From NCBI RefSeq assembly GCF_900046455.1, contig NZ_FCOT01000011.1, forward strand, positions 1 through 64,000: a stretch of 64,000 bases of DNA, read 5' to 3'. The stretch comes from Cellulomonas timonensis. Lineage in GTDB: Bacteria; Actinomycetota; Actinomycetes; Actinomycetales; Cellulomonadaceae. Below are positions 34,115 to 43,088 of this stretch, piece after piece. The position numbers and the translations under genes are program-made. Each line of letters starts with the position of its first letter. Within the stretch, counting starts at the first letter, position 1. The notes under the pieces were generated by a model that was not told the DNA's origin, ran no database searches, and saw nothing but the letters and a program-made list of their open reading frames with translations.

Positions 34115-34738
34115 TCAGTCCCAGGTGAGCTGCCAGCAGTGCTCGCCCGGCCGCCATGGGTTGACGCGGCGCTGCAGCTCCTGCGGCATGCCGCGGGCGT
34201 CGTCGAGGCCGTACCCGTCCCGCGCGGACTCCCACAACGTGGTGCAGTCGCAGGCGCCGTCATGCGGCCAGCCAGGCACGTGCAGGTCCGGGAGCGCGTA
34301 CAGGAACACGCCCTCGGCGGTGATCCGCTCGTCGTCGCGAGCCGGTCCGGCCGCGTAGCCGTGCACCTCGACGACACCCGGATGCGCCACCGCTGATCGG
34401 AGGGCCGCGCCGAGGGTCGGGGAGTCGCGTTGGGTCGTCGCGAGCTGGCTCACGGTGAGCTGCGCGAGCAGCTGCCCCGCGCCGTCGGCCCCGAGCCCGG
34501 CGAACCGCACCAACCCGTCGTCGCCGTTGACCTCGTGCACCGTGCGACGAGAGCCGAGCGGGCGGTAGTCGTGATAGGCCCACGGCACGTGCTCGGAGGT
34601 GGTGAAGGGGGCCAGCACGTCGGCGACGGCGAGCGTCCAGCCCCGTGGGCCAAGGCCGCCAGGCGGCCGGGGCAGCGTGCCCGTCCCGAGCTGCGCCTCC
34701 CACATCCCGGCCACGTCGACCGTCTCGACACTGTCCAC
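34115..34738 (-). CDS. protein of unknown function
   Basis: A 207-residue protein whose family I do not recognise. It starts at GTG 34738, preceded by AGGGGG at a good spacing (8 bases). The sequence has a mixed alpha/beta look with several Trp and aromatic residues (VPWAYHDYRPLGSR, WPHDGACDCTTLWESARDGYG, HCWQLTWD), including a CDC pair and His residues that could bind metal, which is speculative. No signal peptide or membrane helix. The 3' end faces the terminator of the FKBP gene. Confidence 0.7.
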   Translation of the reverse strand: MDSVETVDVAGMWEAQLGTGTLPRPPGGLGPRGWTLAVADVLAPFTTSEHVPWAYHDYRPLGSRRTVHEVNGDDGLVRFAGLGADGAGQLLAQLTVSQLATTQRDSPTLGAALRSAVAHPGVVEVHGYAAGPARDDERITAEGVFLYALPDLHVPGWPHDGACDCTTLWESARDGYGLDDARGMPQELQRRVNPWRPGEHCWQLTWD

Positions 34739-35004
34739 CAGAACCGCCCCCTGTCGCCCCCTGCTGACTGGGCGCGCCAAACTGGTGCCTGCGCCTCGTC
34801 GCACCGGCACGCCCTGGCTCGATCCTGGTGGACCCGCTGTGGTCCCCGCTCGCCGACACTCCGGGCTCGGCCCGCTGACCAGCACAAAGAGTGAACGGTG
34901 AGCGCGGAACCTGTCCGATACGTGGACATCAGCGGAGACTGCGCCCGAGACGGTCGGGCCGTTCGTCCCCATTCGCGGTCCGGCGCATGCGCCAGGCTGG
35001 CCCC

Positions 35005-36225
35005 ATGACCGGCTACGCCGTCCTCGACCTCGAGACCACCGGATTCTCCGCCACCCGCGACGACCGCGTGCTCGAGGTCGCGGTGGTGCTCCTGGACGCG
35101 AAGGGCGTGGTCGAGCAGGAGTGGTGCACCCTCCTCGATCCCGGCCGCGACCTGGGCGCGGAGGAGCGGCGCGGCATCCCCCGAGCAGACGTCGCGCTGG
35201 CGCCGTCGTTCGCGGAGGTCGCCCCGTGGCTGGTGCGGCTGCTCGGCGGCCGCGTGCTCGTGGGCCACAACGTGGGCTTCGATGTGCGCTTCCTGCAGGC
35301 CGAGCTGGACCGGGCGGGGACAACCCTGCGCCTGGACCCGGAGCACTGCCTGTGCACGATGCGGCTCGCCCGGGATCGGCTGCCCGGGGCCTCGCGTGGG
35401 CTCGCGGTGTGCTGCGAGCTCGCGGGCGTGCCGTACGACGGCGCGCAGTCCGCGCTGGGAGACGCGCGGGCGAGCGCCGGGCTGCTGCGGCACTACCTGG
35501 ACGCGGGGACCTTGGACAGGGCTGACACCGCCGGCGCCGTCCCCGTGGAGCAGGTGGACGGACTCGACGTCCCAGAGCCCCGCGCGGCGCACCGTGGGGA
35601 CAGCGGCTCGCTGCACCACTGGCTCGCGACCCTTGCGGACCGACTCCCCCGTGTCAGCGAGCCGCCGCACGCCGACGAGTACCTGGACCTGCTGGACCAG
35701 GCCTTGCTGGACCGCGCGCTGTCCGCGCAGCACCGCGGCTCGCTGCTGGCCGCCGCGCAGGAGGCCGGGCTGGACCTCGCGGACGTGGACGATCTGCACC
35801 GCGCCTACCTGGGGTCGATCGCGCGGGCTGCCCTGGTGGACGCCGCGGCGGGCGGCCGTGGGCTCACAGCCATCGAGGCCGCCGAGCTGCGCGACATCGC
35901 CGGCGCGCTGGGCCTGGGCGACGACGACCTGACCGTCGCCCTGGCGCCTCCGGGCACCCCCATCCAACGTCCGCTGATCGGCCTGGAGGAGGGCGACCGG
36001 GTGGTCTTCACCGACGACTTGAGCCGCCCGCGCGATGAGTGGCACGGCCTCGCGCGTGAGGCCGGCCTCGTGCCCTGGTCGCACGTCACCCAGGACACCC
36101 GGCTGCTCGTGGCGTCGGACCCGGACGCGCTGTGCGGCAAGGTGCGCACGGCCCGACGGCACGGGATCCCGGTGCTCACCGAGCACGCTTTCGCGGGGAT
36201 GCTCGCGCAGGCGCCCGAGGCCTGA
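35005..36225 (+). CDS. DEDDh-type exonuclease with BRCT-like C-terminus
   Basis: A 406-residue protein with a DnaQ-fold exonuclease domain: Exo I LDLETTGF (D8, E10), Exo II HNVGFDVRFL (near residue 90) and Exo III around QSALGDARASAGLL (Q148, D153). In this family the Exo III motif is normally H-x(4)-D; here the His position is a Gln, so activity may be altered. A helical middle region leads to a C-terminal BRCT-like domain (GDRVVFTDDLSRPRDEWHGLAREAGL..TRLLVASDP). Such proteins are annotated as polymerase III epsilon-like exonucleases in actinobacteria. ATG 35005 chosen because the DnaQ fold starts there. Confidence 0.88.
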   Translation: MTGYAVLDLETTGFSATRDDRVLEVAVVLLDAKGVVEQEWCTLLDPGRDLGAEERRGIPRADVALAPSFAEVAPWLVRLLGGRVLVGHNVGFDVRFLQAELDRAGTTLRLDPEHCLCTMRLARDRLPGASRGLAVCCELAGVPYDGAQSALGDARASAGLLRHYLDAGTLDRADTAGAVPVEQVDGLDVPEPRAAHRGDSGSLHHWLATLADRLPRVSEPPHADEYLDLLDQALLDRALSAQHRGSLLAAAQEAGLDLADVDDLHRAYLGSIARAALVDAAAGGRGLTAIEAAELRDIAGALGLGDDDLTVALAPPGTPIQRPLIGLEEGDRVVFTDDLSRPRDEWHGLAREAGLVPWSHVTQDTRLLVASDPDALCGKVRTARRHGIPVLTEHAFAGMLAQAPEA

Positions 36226-36251
36226 GCTCGGCCCGACCCGCACGGGGACGG

Positions 36252-36286
36252 CCGGAGGGCCCGGCTCGACGAGCCAGGCCCTCCGG
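36252..36286. terminator. hairpin between convergent genes
   Basis: A 16-base stem with one mismatch (CCGGAGGGCC-C-GGCTC against its complement) and a 3-base loop lies between the convergent exonuclease and TM2 genes. It is well placed to end both transcripts. Confidence 0.75.
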
Positions 36287-36297
36287 GCGCACGCGCG

Positions 36298-36552
36298 TCA
36301 CCAGTTGGCGAGCGCGCGGCCTTCCTTGTCCTCGAACTTGCCGAGCAAGATGATGACGAAGTCGTACAGCGTCCAGAAGCCCAGGCCGCCGAAGGTCAGG
36401 AGCATGGCGACGCCGGTGCCGATCTTGCCGACGTAGAACCGGTGAATGCCCAGCACCCCGACGAAGAACGCCAGGACAGCGGCGACCGTGCGGTTGCGCG
36501 GGCTGCTGTGGGGGTCAAGGACACGGGCCGCGGGAGCAGCGGTCTCGGACAT
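36298..36552 (-). CDS. TM2 domain membrane protein
   Basis: An 84-residue protein with a short Pro/Ala N-terminal tail and a TM2 domain: VAAVLAFFVGVLGIHRFYVGKIGTGVAMLLTFGGLGFWTLYDFVIIL, with the conserved G-x-x-G-x-HRFY turn and two helices. Function of TM2 proteins in bacteria is not defined. ATG 36552 begins the conserved-looking sequence MSETAAP. Terminator at 36252-36286. Confidence 0.85.
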   Translation of the reverse strand: MSETAAPAARVLDPHSSPRNRTVAAVLAFFVGVLGIHRFYVGKIGTGVAMLLTFGGLGFWTLYDFVIILLGKFEDKEGRALANW

Positions 36553-36724
36553 GGCGACCAACCAATCTGTGAGGTGTCGGATGAGCGGCCGCCGCGTGGT
36601 GACCGCTCGCCGAACGGCTAGGTGAAGCCCACAGAGTAGAGGGGCATATGACGCAAGGAGCCCAGAGGCTCGCAAAACGGGACGCGATATCGGCGCGCTG
36701 CGACACCCAGCGGCAGCCAGCCCG

Positions 36725-37093
36725 CTACCCGCGCGCCCAGGGCGGCTCCTCGCCCAACTTCTCGTAGTACCGCGTGAGCTGCTCCTTCACCTGGGGGATG
36801 TCCGCCGCTGGCAGGTCGACACCCCCGCGCGAGCCGTCCATCACCGCCGCCGCGGCGAAGATCCCGCGTGGCACGGCCTCGATCCTGCCGTCGACGACGT
36901 CCGCGATCAGCAGCTTGTGCGCCGTGAAGTCCTCCTCGCGCTCCGCGTCGTACCAGAGGAACGCGTCGTCGTAGGCCGTGTTCGGACCGTCCTCGGCGCC
37001 CGTGAACTCGCGCACCCGCTTCTCGGCGGCAGCGGCATCCCACGGTCGTTCGCGCGGGGCGAGGGGGAAGTCCTGGAACGGGGGAACAGCCAT
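36725..37093 (-). CDS. small protein resembling a prohead-protease/phage-associated C-terminal domain
   Basis: A 122-residue protein, start ATG 37093. The segment IFAAAAVMDGSRGGVDLPAADIPQVKEQLTRYYEKLGEEPPWARG is like the C-terminal domain found next to phage capsid-maturation proteases (pattern GGVDLPxxDxPxVKxxLxxYY). The preceding part holds LWYDAEREEDFTAHKLLIADVVDGRIEAVPRGI. The resemblance is by eye only, the gene stands alone without other phage genes, and a chromosomal role is likely. Confidence 0.65.
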   Translation of the reverse strand: MAVPPFQDFPLAPRERPWDAAAAEKRVREFTGAEDGPNTAYDDAFLWYDAEREEDFTAHKLLIADVVDGRIEAVPRGIFAAAAVMDGSRGGVDLPAADIPQVKEQLTRYYEKLGEEPPWARG

Positions 37094-37232
37094 GGCCGCC
37101 TCCTGCGGATGCGTGATCGCACGACGCCCGGGGGCCCCGAGCGCGTCCCTTCGAGCGTGGCGCCGCACCACGGTGGCGGCATCCCCAACCCTGCGGGAGC
37201 GCGGGGCGCGCGGGGTGTGGCACCGTTCACCC

Positions 37233-37973
37233 GTGCCGTCCCCCCGTGCGCGAGCAAGCCGCTCGTCCTCTGCCCGTCCCACCCGTTCGACGCGCGGCCG
37301 CTGGGCGCTGCTGCTGGTCCTGGCCGTCGCGATCGGCGTCGGGACGCCGATGTGGCAGGACGCCCGCGCGGGCGCCGACGTCCCCGTGACGGCCGCCGAC
37401 CTGGCGGACGCGCGCACCGCCCTCGACGGGCTGGCCGTGAAAGGCCGGGCGCCCAAGACCGGCTACGAGCGCAGTGCGTTCGGCCAGGCCTGGGCGGATG
37501 TCGACCGCAACGGCTGCGACACCCGCAACGACATCCTGCGCCGCGACCTGGCCGATCTGACGTTCAAGGCGGACACCGACGGCTGCACCGTGCTCACCGG
37601 CACGCTCACCGACCCCTACGGCGGCGCCGTCATCGCGTTCGAGCGCGGCGAGCGCAGCTCCGAGGTGCAGATCGACCACGTCGTCGCGCTGTCGGACGCC
37701 TGGCAGAAGGGCGCCCAGCAGTGGACCACGGAGGTCCGCACCGCCTTCGCGAACGACCCCGCGAATCTGCTCGCCGTCGACGGGCCGCTCAACCAGCAGA
37801 AGGGCGCGGGTGACGCGGCCACCTGGCTGCCACCGCTCAAGGGCTACCGGTGCGTGTACGTGGTGCGCCAGATCCGGGTGAAATCCGCCTACGGGCTGTG
37901 GGTGACCCAGGCCGAGCACGACGCTATGGGCAGGGAGCTGGACCGCTGCGTCACCGCTCCGGCAGCCTCCTGA
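37233..37973 (+). CDS. secreted/anchored HNH endonuclease (DUF1524/GmrSD C-terminal type)
   Basis: A 246-residue protein with an N-terminal membrane or signal segment (WALLLVLAVAIGVG) and then an extracytoplasmic nuclease domain. The HNH-like core is VQIDHVVALSDAWQKGAQQW, continued by FANDPANLLAVDGPLNQQKG, as in DUF1524 proteins. It is probably a secreted or surface nuclease, for nutrient use or competition. No immunity gene is recognised next to it. The GTG at 37233 lacks an obvious ribosome binding site, so the exact start is uncertain. Confidence 0.82.
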   Translation: MPSPRARASRSSSARPTRSTRGRWALLLVLAVAIGVGTPMWQDARAGADVPVTAADLADARTALDGLAVKGRAPKTGYERSAFGQAWADVDRNGCDTRNDILRRDLADLTFKADTDGCTVLTGTLTDPYGGAVIAFERGERSSEVQIDHVVALSDAWQKGAQQWTTEVRTAFANDPANLLAVDGPLNQQKGAGDAATWLPPLKGYRCVYVVRQIRVKSAYGLWVTQAEHDAMGRELDRCVTAPAAS

Positions 37974-38081
37974 CACCCCTGCGAGCCGGGCGCCGGGCCG
38001 GCCTGGGCGCGGCTCTCGGACGGCCCTGAGCCGAGCCTTGCCTTGCTGGCGGCGGCCTCGCGGGCGGCGTACACCAGAGAC

Positions 38082-39980
38082 ATGCAGTGGTGGCGCGCGC
38101 TCGTCCGGCAGTACCCGCTCGTCCTGGCGACCCTCGGCATCGCGGCGCTCGGCGGGGTCCTCACCGCCACCGGCGCCGGGGGCGCGGCACAGTGGGTGAT
38201 CAGCGGGTACGCGCTGGCCATCGCCGCCGTGCAGGCCGTCTCGATGGTCCGCGAGCTGCGGTCCGGCACCTGGGGCATCGACATCCTGGCCGTGACGGCC
38301 ATCGTCGCGACTGTCGTCGTCGGCCAGCACTGGGCCGCGCTGCTCATCGTGCTCATGCTCACCGGCGGGGTCGCGCTCGAGGACTACGCCGCAGGCCGTG
38401 CCCGACGCGAGCTCAGCGCCCTGCTCGCCGCCGCGCCGCAGACCGCGCACGCCGTCGGACCGGACGGCGCCGTCCACGACGTGCCCGTCGACGACGTGCG
38501 GCCAGGCGACCAGCTCGTGGTGAAGCCGGGCGAGGTCGTCCCCGTCGACGGCGACCTGCTGAGCGCCACCGCGACAGTCGACGAGTCGTCGCTCACCGGG
38601 GAGTCGCTGCCCGTCGAGCGCGTGGCCGGCGACGGGCTGCTGTCCGGCGCGGTGAACGGCCCGGCGGGGATCCGGATGCGCGCCACGGCCGCTGCCAGCG
38701 AGTCGCAGTACCAGCACATCGTCGCGCTGGTGCGGGAGGCGTCAGAGTCGAAGGCGCCCTTCGTGCGGCTCGCCGACCGGGTGGCCGTCCCCTTCACCGC
38801 CGTCGCGTTCCTCATCGCCGGGGTGGCCTGGGCCGTCTCCGGTGACGCGTCGCGCTTCGCCGAGGTACTGGTCGTGGCCACGCCGTGCCCGCTGCTCATC
38901 GCCACCCCTGTCGCGTTCATGGCGGGGATGTCGCGCGCCTCGAAGAACGGGATCATCGTCAAGAACGGCGGGGCCCTCGAACGCCTGGCGCGGGTCAAGA
39001 CCGCCGCCTTCGACAAGACGGGCACCCTCACCCGCGGCCGGCCCGAGGTCGTGGCCGTCGAGCCGCGCGACGGGCTCCCCGCCGACGAGCTGCTGCGACT
39101 GGCCGCCAGCGTCGAGCAGTACTCGAACCACTCGCTGGCCGCGTCGATCGTCCACGCCGCCACCTCCCGGGGCCTCGCGCTGAGCCCGGGACGCGGCGTG
39201 CGGGAGAGCATCGGCCACGGGGTCAGCGCCGAGGTCGACGGGCACAGCGTCGCCGTGGGCAAGGAGGCCCACATCGCCGGCCTCGTCGGCGGGGAGCTCC
39301 AGCCAATCGAGCTCGAGCCGGGGCAGCTCGCGGTGTACCTCGCCGTCGACGGCATCCATGCCGGGTCGATCACCCTGGCCGACGCCGTCCGCCCGGAATC
39401 GCTGCACACCGTCACCCGGCTGCGCCAGCTCGGCGTCCGCCACACCGTGATGCTCACCGGCGACGGCGAGGCCACCGCCCGGCACGTCGCCGACGCCGTG
39501 GGCATCGACGACTTCCGCGCCGACTGCCTGCCGGCGGACAAGGTCGCGGCCGTGCGGGCGCTGCCGGACCGGCCCGTGATGATGGTCGGCGACGGAGTGA
39601 ACGACGCCCCGGTGCTCGCCGTCGCCGACGTGGGTGTGGCGATGGGCGCGAAGGGGTCCTCGGCGGCCTCCGAGTCGGCGGACGTCGTCATCCTGCTCGA
39701 CGACGTGGACCGCGCCGCCCGCGCCATCAGCATCGGCCACCGCACCGTGCAGGTGGCCATGCAGGCCATCGGGATCGGGGTGGGCATCAGCCTGGTCCTG
39801 ATGATCACCGCGGCGTTCGGCATGATCCCCGCGATCGTCGGCGCGGGGCTGCAGGAGCTCGTCGACCTGACCACGATCCTGTGGGCCCTGCGCGCCTCCA
39901 GCGCCGGTCGCGGCGAGCCCGCCGACCATGCCGTCACGCCCCGAGCGCCGACCCTCCGCACCGCTCCCGCGGCCGCGTGA
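38082..39980 (+). CDS. P1B-type heavy-metal-translocating ATPase with a TPC motif
   Basis: A 632-residue cation pump. Conserved landmarks are TGES, the transmembrane metal motif VATPCPLLIATP (TPC in place of the usual CPC), the phosphorylation site DKTGTLT near residue 311 and GDGVNDAP near residue 503. The N-terminus has no GMxCxxC metal-binding domain. The CPC position decides ion choice in this family. TPC occurs in lesser-known groups, so the transported metal (Cd/Zn/Co/Ni) cannot be assigned. Starts at ATG 38082, with nothing obviously regulatory upstream. Confidence 0.93.
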   Translation: MQWWRALVRQYPLVLATLGIAALGGVLTATGAGGAAQWVISGYALAIAAVQAVSMVRELRSGTWGIDILAVTAIVATVVVGQHWAALLIVLMLTGGVALEDYAAGRARRELSALLAAAPQTAHAVGPDGAVHDVPVDDVRPGDQLVVKPGEVVPVDGDLLSATATVDESSLTGESLPVERVAGDGLLSGAVNGPAGIRMRATAAASESQYQHIVALVREASESKAPFVRLADRVAVPFTAVAFLIAGVAWAVSGDASRFAEVLVVATPCPLLIATPVAFMAGMSRASKNGIIVKNGGALERLARVKTAAFDKTGTLTRGRPEVVAVEPRDGLPADELLRLAASVEQYSNHSLAASIVHAATSRGLALSPGRGVRESIGHGVSAEVDGHSVAVGKEAHIAGLVGGELQPIELEPGQLAVYLAVDGIHAGSITLADAVRPESLHTVTRLRQLGVRHTVMLTGDGEATARHVADAVGIDDFRADCLPADKVAAVRALPDRPVMMVGDGVNDAPVLAVADVGVAMGAKGSSAASESADVVILLDDVDRAARAISIGHRTVQVAMQAIGIGVGISLVLMITAAFGMIPAIVGAGLQELVDLTTILWALRASSAGRGEPADHAVTPRAPTLRTAPAAA

Positions 39981-40035
39981 GACTCCGCCACGAGGTCGCG
40001 CCGCGAGAAAGCGGCGAACCGTCATGAACAGGGTG

Positions 40036-40056
40036 GTCCACAGTTGTGGACAACTG
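40036..40056. other. overlapping palindromes containing two DnaA-box-like sites
   Basis: GTCCACA-GT-TGTGGAC (40036-40051) overlaps CAGTTGT-GG-ACAACTG (40041-40056). The minus strand of 40045-40053 reads TTGTCCACA, the actinobacterial DnaA-box consensus, and TGGTCCACA at 40034-40042 is near-consensus on the plus strand. It lies in the short gap between the metal ATPase and the M50 protease genes. Confidence 0.4.
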
Positions 40057-40105
40057 TCCTGAACCCACCCGAACCACCCCTGACCTGCCCGGATATGCCC
40101 GCGAA

Positions 40106-40822
40106 CTACCCGAAATAGGCTCCGGCGAGCCAAGTGGACCCCCATCCGAGCGCCGCGAGGCACACCACCAGGAACACCCCCACCCAGACGATGCCCGGCA
40201 CCCGCGTGAGCTTCGCCAGGATGTCCGCGTCAGAGGACGCGCCACGGCTCCGGCGCCGTGAGGTCTGCAGCTCCAGCACTGCGCGCGGGGCCCCCAGCAG
40301 CAGGAACCACGTCACCAGGTAGGCGAACGCGGACTGCAGCTCCGCGCTCCCCCACCACGTCACGCCCACCAGCACCGCGCCGCTGACGAGCACCGACCAC
40401 AGCCCGTACCAGTTGCGGATCTGCACCAGCAGCAGCGCGAGCGCGAGCACCAACAGCCAGAGCAGCCCCACCGCGTACCCCTGGCCGAGGAGCCAGGCGG
40501 CGCCCAGCCCCAGGATCGCGGGACCCACGTACCCGGCGAACGCGGTGGCGATCATGCCGGGGCCGCGCGGCTTGCCCACCGACAACGTGAGCCCCGAGGT
40601 GTCCGAGTGCAGCCGGATGCCAGCGAGCCGCCGGCCGGTCAGCAGCGCCGTGAGCGCATGGGAGCCCTCATGCACGATGGTCAGCACATGCCGGGTCAGC
40701 CGCCACAGCACTGGCACGGCCAGGCAGACCAGTGCCGCCGCCAAGGCGCCCAGCACCACGGCCTGGGGCGGGTCGGGCTGCGTGGTGGTGGCGCGCTCCC
40801 ATATGTCGGTGAGCAGGTTCAT
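40106..40822 (-). CDS. M50-family membrane metalloprotease
   Basis: A 238-residue polytopic protein with the zinc-protease motif HEGSH at residues 51-55 in an early helix (VLTIVHEGSHALTALLTG), matching the peptidase M50B-like family. Several more helices follow (LLWLLVLALALLLVQI and others). It starts 3 bases after the stop of the DUF2993 gene, so they form one operon. A substrate is not evident. Confidence 0.85.
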   Translation of the reverse strand: MNLLTDIWERATTTQPDPPQAVVLGALAAALVCLAVPVLWRLTRHVLTIVHEGSHALTALLTGRRLAGIRLHSDTSGLTLSVGKPRGPGMIATAFAGYVGPAILGLGAAWLLGQGYAVGLLWLLVLALALLLVQIRNWYGLWSVLVSGAVLVGVTWWGSAELQSAFAYLVTWFLLLGAPRAVLELQTSRRRSRGASSDADILAKLTRVPGIVWVGVFLVVCLAALGWGSTWLAGAYFG

Positions 40823-40825
40823 AGG

Positions 40826-41518
40826 TCAGCGGCCTCCGGTCGGGACGAGCACATCGGTTCCGGTGGCGGTGAGCCGCACACCGGTGTCGACCACCGTCAC
40901 GTCGGTGACCGCCACACCCTGGGGCAGCCCGTCGATCGGGATGGCCAGGTCGTTCAGCATCGACCCGAGACCTCCGGGCAGCGACCCTGCCGAGACCTCC
41001 ACCCCGCCGAACTGGACGCTCGTCACCTCGATACGGATCTCGCCGACGTCGGCGCGCGGGACGAGGTGCGCGGACCACGGCAGCCCCAGCGCGTTGCCCA
41101 TGGCGATGAGCTCCTCGCCCTCGGGGCTCAGCGTCACGGCGACGCCCGTGTGCTCTGTGACGAGCTGCTCCAGCGCGCCCGTGCTGAGCGTGCCGGTGAT
41201 CACCGCATGCTGCACGGCGTACGGCGCCCGAGTGCTGACCCCGCGGGCCGTGACGTCCACGTCGTTGAGGGGCGTGCCGTCCAGCGTGATCGCGTCGGCG
41301 TGCGCGGTGACCTCGTCAAGGGTGCCGTTGAGGGCCTGCGTGAGGAACGGGAACCCGTGGACGTCGATCTGCGGCGTCCCGGAGACGTCGAGGCTCTGCT
41401 CGACTTTGGCGACGGCCAGCCGCTCGGCGGCAGCCACCGCGACCCGGTCCGCGATCACGCCCAGCCCCACGAGGAGCACGAGCAGGACCAGGAGTGTGAT
41501 GCCAAGACGTCGTCCCAT
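40826..41518 (-). CDS. DUF2993/LmeA-like lipid-binding membrane protein
   Basis: A 230-residue protein with one N-terminal helix (ITLLVLLVLLVGLGVIADRV) and a large extracytoplasmic domain containing VSGTPQIDVHGFPFLTQALNGTLDEV, the core of the DUF2993 (LmeA-type, phospholipid-binding) family known from mycobacteria, where it supports lipomannan elongation. The exact role here is inferred. ATG 41518 is chosen; an in-frame GTG at 41539 would add 7 residues. It forms an operon with the M50 protease gene. Confidence 0.85.
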   Translation of the reverse strand: MGRRLGITLLVLLVLLVGLGVIADRVAVAAAERLAVAKVEQSLDVSGTPQIDVHGFPFLTQALNGTLDEVTAHADAITLDGTPLNDVDVTARGVSTRAPYAVQHAVITGTLSTGALEQLVTEHTGVAVTLSPEGEELIAMGNALGLPWSAHLVPRADVGEIRIEVTSVQFGGVEVSAGSLPGGLGSMLNDLAIPIDGLPQGVAVTDVTVVDTGVRLTATGTDVLVPTGGR

Positions 41519-41540
41519 TCGGTCAGCGTAAGGAGTCACG

Positions 41541-41587
41541 GACGCGGGGCGCCCACGAAGCCGTCAGGCCCCGGGACGCCCCGCGTC
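41541..41587 (-). terminator. hairpin after the flotillin gene
   Basis: Perfect 11-base arms GACGCGGGGCG (41541-41551) and CGCCCCGCGTC (41577-41587) flank a 25-base loop. It lies between the flotillin stop (41607) and the start of the DUF2993 gene. Confidence 0.55.
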
Positions 41588-41606
41588 GGATGCGCATCGG
41601 ATGCGG

Positions 41607-43088
41607 TCAGTTCGCCTTCGCGTCGCCACCCCGCGCGGAGCCCACCACGCTGGCGGCCGCGCCGCCCGCGGCGCCGCTGAGCAGGCTGTTCAGGTCGAGC
41701 CCTGTGAGGGACTTGATGACGTCCTGCCCCTCGCTGAGCACCTGCGCGACGTTCTTGGTGAGCGCCGAGGCGCCGTCGGTGGAGACCACCGTCAGCGAGT
41801 CGATGGCGCCGATCGGCTCGGCTGCCGCCCGCACGATCTCCGGCATCAGCGCGATGACCTGCTGCGCGAGGACGGCGGCTCCCTGCTCCCGCAGCGCCTC
41901 GGCCTGCGCCTTGGTCGCCTCGGCGGCGGCCAGGCCCTCGGCACGGGCCGCCGCGGCGCGGGCCAGGCCCAGCGCCTCGATGGCCTTCGCCTCGGCGAGC
42001 TGGCGGTCCCGCTCGGCGTTACCGGCGCGGATCGTCGCCTCGGCAGCCGCCTCGGCGTCCTGCACGGCGGCGACCTTGTTCGCCTCGGCGATGCGGGTCC
42101 GCTTGAACGCGTCCGCCTCAGTGGCGGCGTTCGCGGCGTCACGCTCGGCGTTGGCCTGCTGGACGGCGGCGTACGCGGCGGCCTCGGCCGGCTTGCGGAC
42201 GTCGATGTCGAGCTGCTCCTCGGTGACCTTCGCCTGCTCGGCGAGGGCCTCACGCTGCTCGGTGGCGACCAGGCGGTCCTGCTCGGCGCGCGCGAGCTGC
42301 CCGGCGGCCTCCGCGTTGGCGTTGGCGCGGTCCGTCTCGGCCTTGATGCCGGCCTGCTTCAGCGAGAGGTCCCGCTGCCGCTCCGCGATCTGCTCCATCG
42401 CCTGGATCTTGGCGAACTCGGAGACCTGCTGGGCCTCCGCCTCCTTGACCTCGGCGACCTGGCGGGCGCGCGCGGCCTCGGCACGGCCCAGGTTGGCCAG
42501 GTAGTCCGAGCCGGGCGTGGAGATGTCGGAGATGTTGAGCAGGTCGACCTGCAGGCCCTGCTCCGCGAGGTCCGTCTTCGTCGAGGCGACCACCGCGTCC
42601 TGCAGCGACTTCCGGTCGGAGATGATCTGCTCGATCGTCATGTCGCCGATGATGGCGCGCAGGGACCCCTCGAGGGACTCCTTGATGACGTCGGTCAGCG
42701 TGGCCTGCTGGGAGAGGAAGCGCTGGGCGGCACGCCGCACGCCCTCCTCGTCGCCGCGGACCTTGAAGTTGATGGACGCCTTGATGGCGAGCTTGATGCG
42801 GTTGCGGTCGACGCCCTCGACAGTGATGCCGATCTGGCGCTGCTCGAGCGAGATCGGGAAGCCCTGCTGCAGCACCGGCCACACGAACACCCGGCCGCCG
42901 ACGATGACCCGCTGGCCGCCCTCGGGGGTCGCCGCGTTCCGGCCCGCCCCGCGGCCCACGATGATCAGGGCCTCGTTCGGGGGCACGCGGCGGATCCGCT
43001 TGGTGATGAGGGCGATCACCGCGAAGAACGCGATGACGAGGGCGGCGACCGCGATGACGGCCGCACCACCCGAGAAGAAGTCATTCAT
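41607..43088 (-). CDS. flotillin (SPFH/band 7 protein)
   Basis: A 493-residue membrane scaffold protein. An N-terminal helix (VIAVAALVIAFFAVIALI) precedes the SPFH domain (LIIVGRGAGRNAATPEGGQRVIVGGR..VEGVDRNRIKLAIKASINFKV), then a long Ala/Glu-rich coiled-coil region (residues about 200-410) typical of flotillins, ending in a hydrophobic Gly/Ala region. Flotillins organise membrane microdomains and bind partners such as NfeD. Its neighbour, 98 bases upstream in the same orientation, is an NfeD-like gene. Confidence 0.92.
   Translation of the reverse strand: MNDFFSGGAAVIAVAALVIAFFAVIALITKRIRRVPPNEALIIVGRGAGRNAATPEGGQRVIVGGRVFVWPVLQQGFPISLEQRQIGITVEGVDRNRIKLAIKASINFKVRGDEEGVRRAAQRFLSQQATLTDVIKESLEGSLRAIIGDMTIEQIISDRKSLQDAVVASTKTDLAEQGLQVDLLNISDISTPGSDYLANLGRAEAARARQVAEVKEAEAQQVSEFAKIQAMEQIAERQRDLSLKQAGIKAETDRANANAEAAGQLARAEQDRLVATEQREALAEQAKVTEEQLDIDVRKPAEAAAYAAVQQANAERDAANAATEADAFKRTRIAEANKVAAVQDAEAAAEATIRAGNAERDRQLAEAKAIEALGLARAAAARAEGLAAAEATKAQAEALREQGAAVLAQQVIALMPEIVRAAAEPIGAIDSLTVVSTDGASALTKNVAQVLSEGQDVIKSLTGLDLNSLLSGAAGGAAASVVGSARGGDAKAN

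Noticed and set aside
36725-37973. Prophage remnant
   Set aside because: Only one gene resembles a phage-associated domain and the neighbouring HNH protein is exported. No integrase, attachment site or structural genes are seen.
40034-40056. Chromosomal origin of replication
   Set aside because: Only two DnaA-like boxes are present. No dnaA, dnaN, gyr genes or AT-rich unwinding region are nearby.
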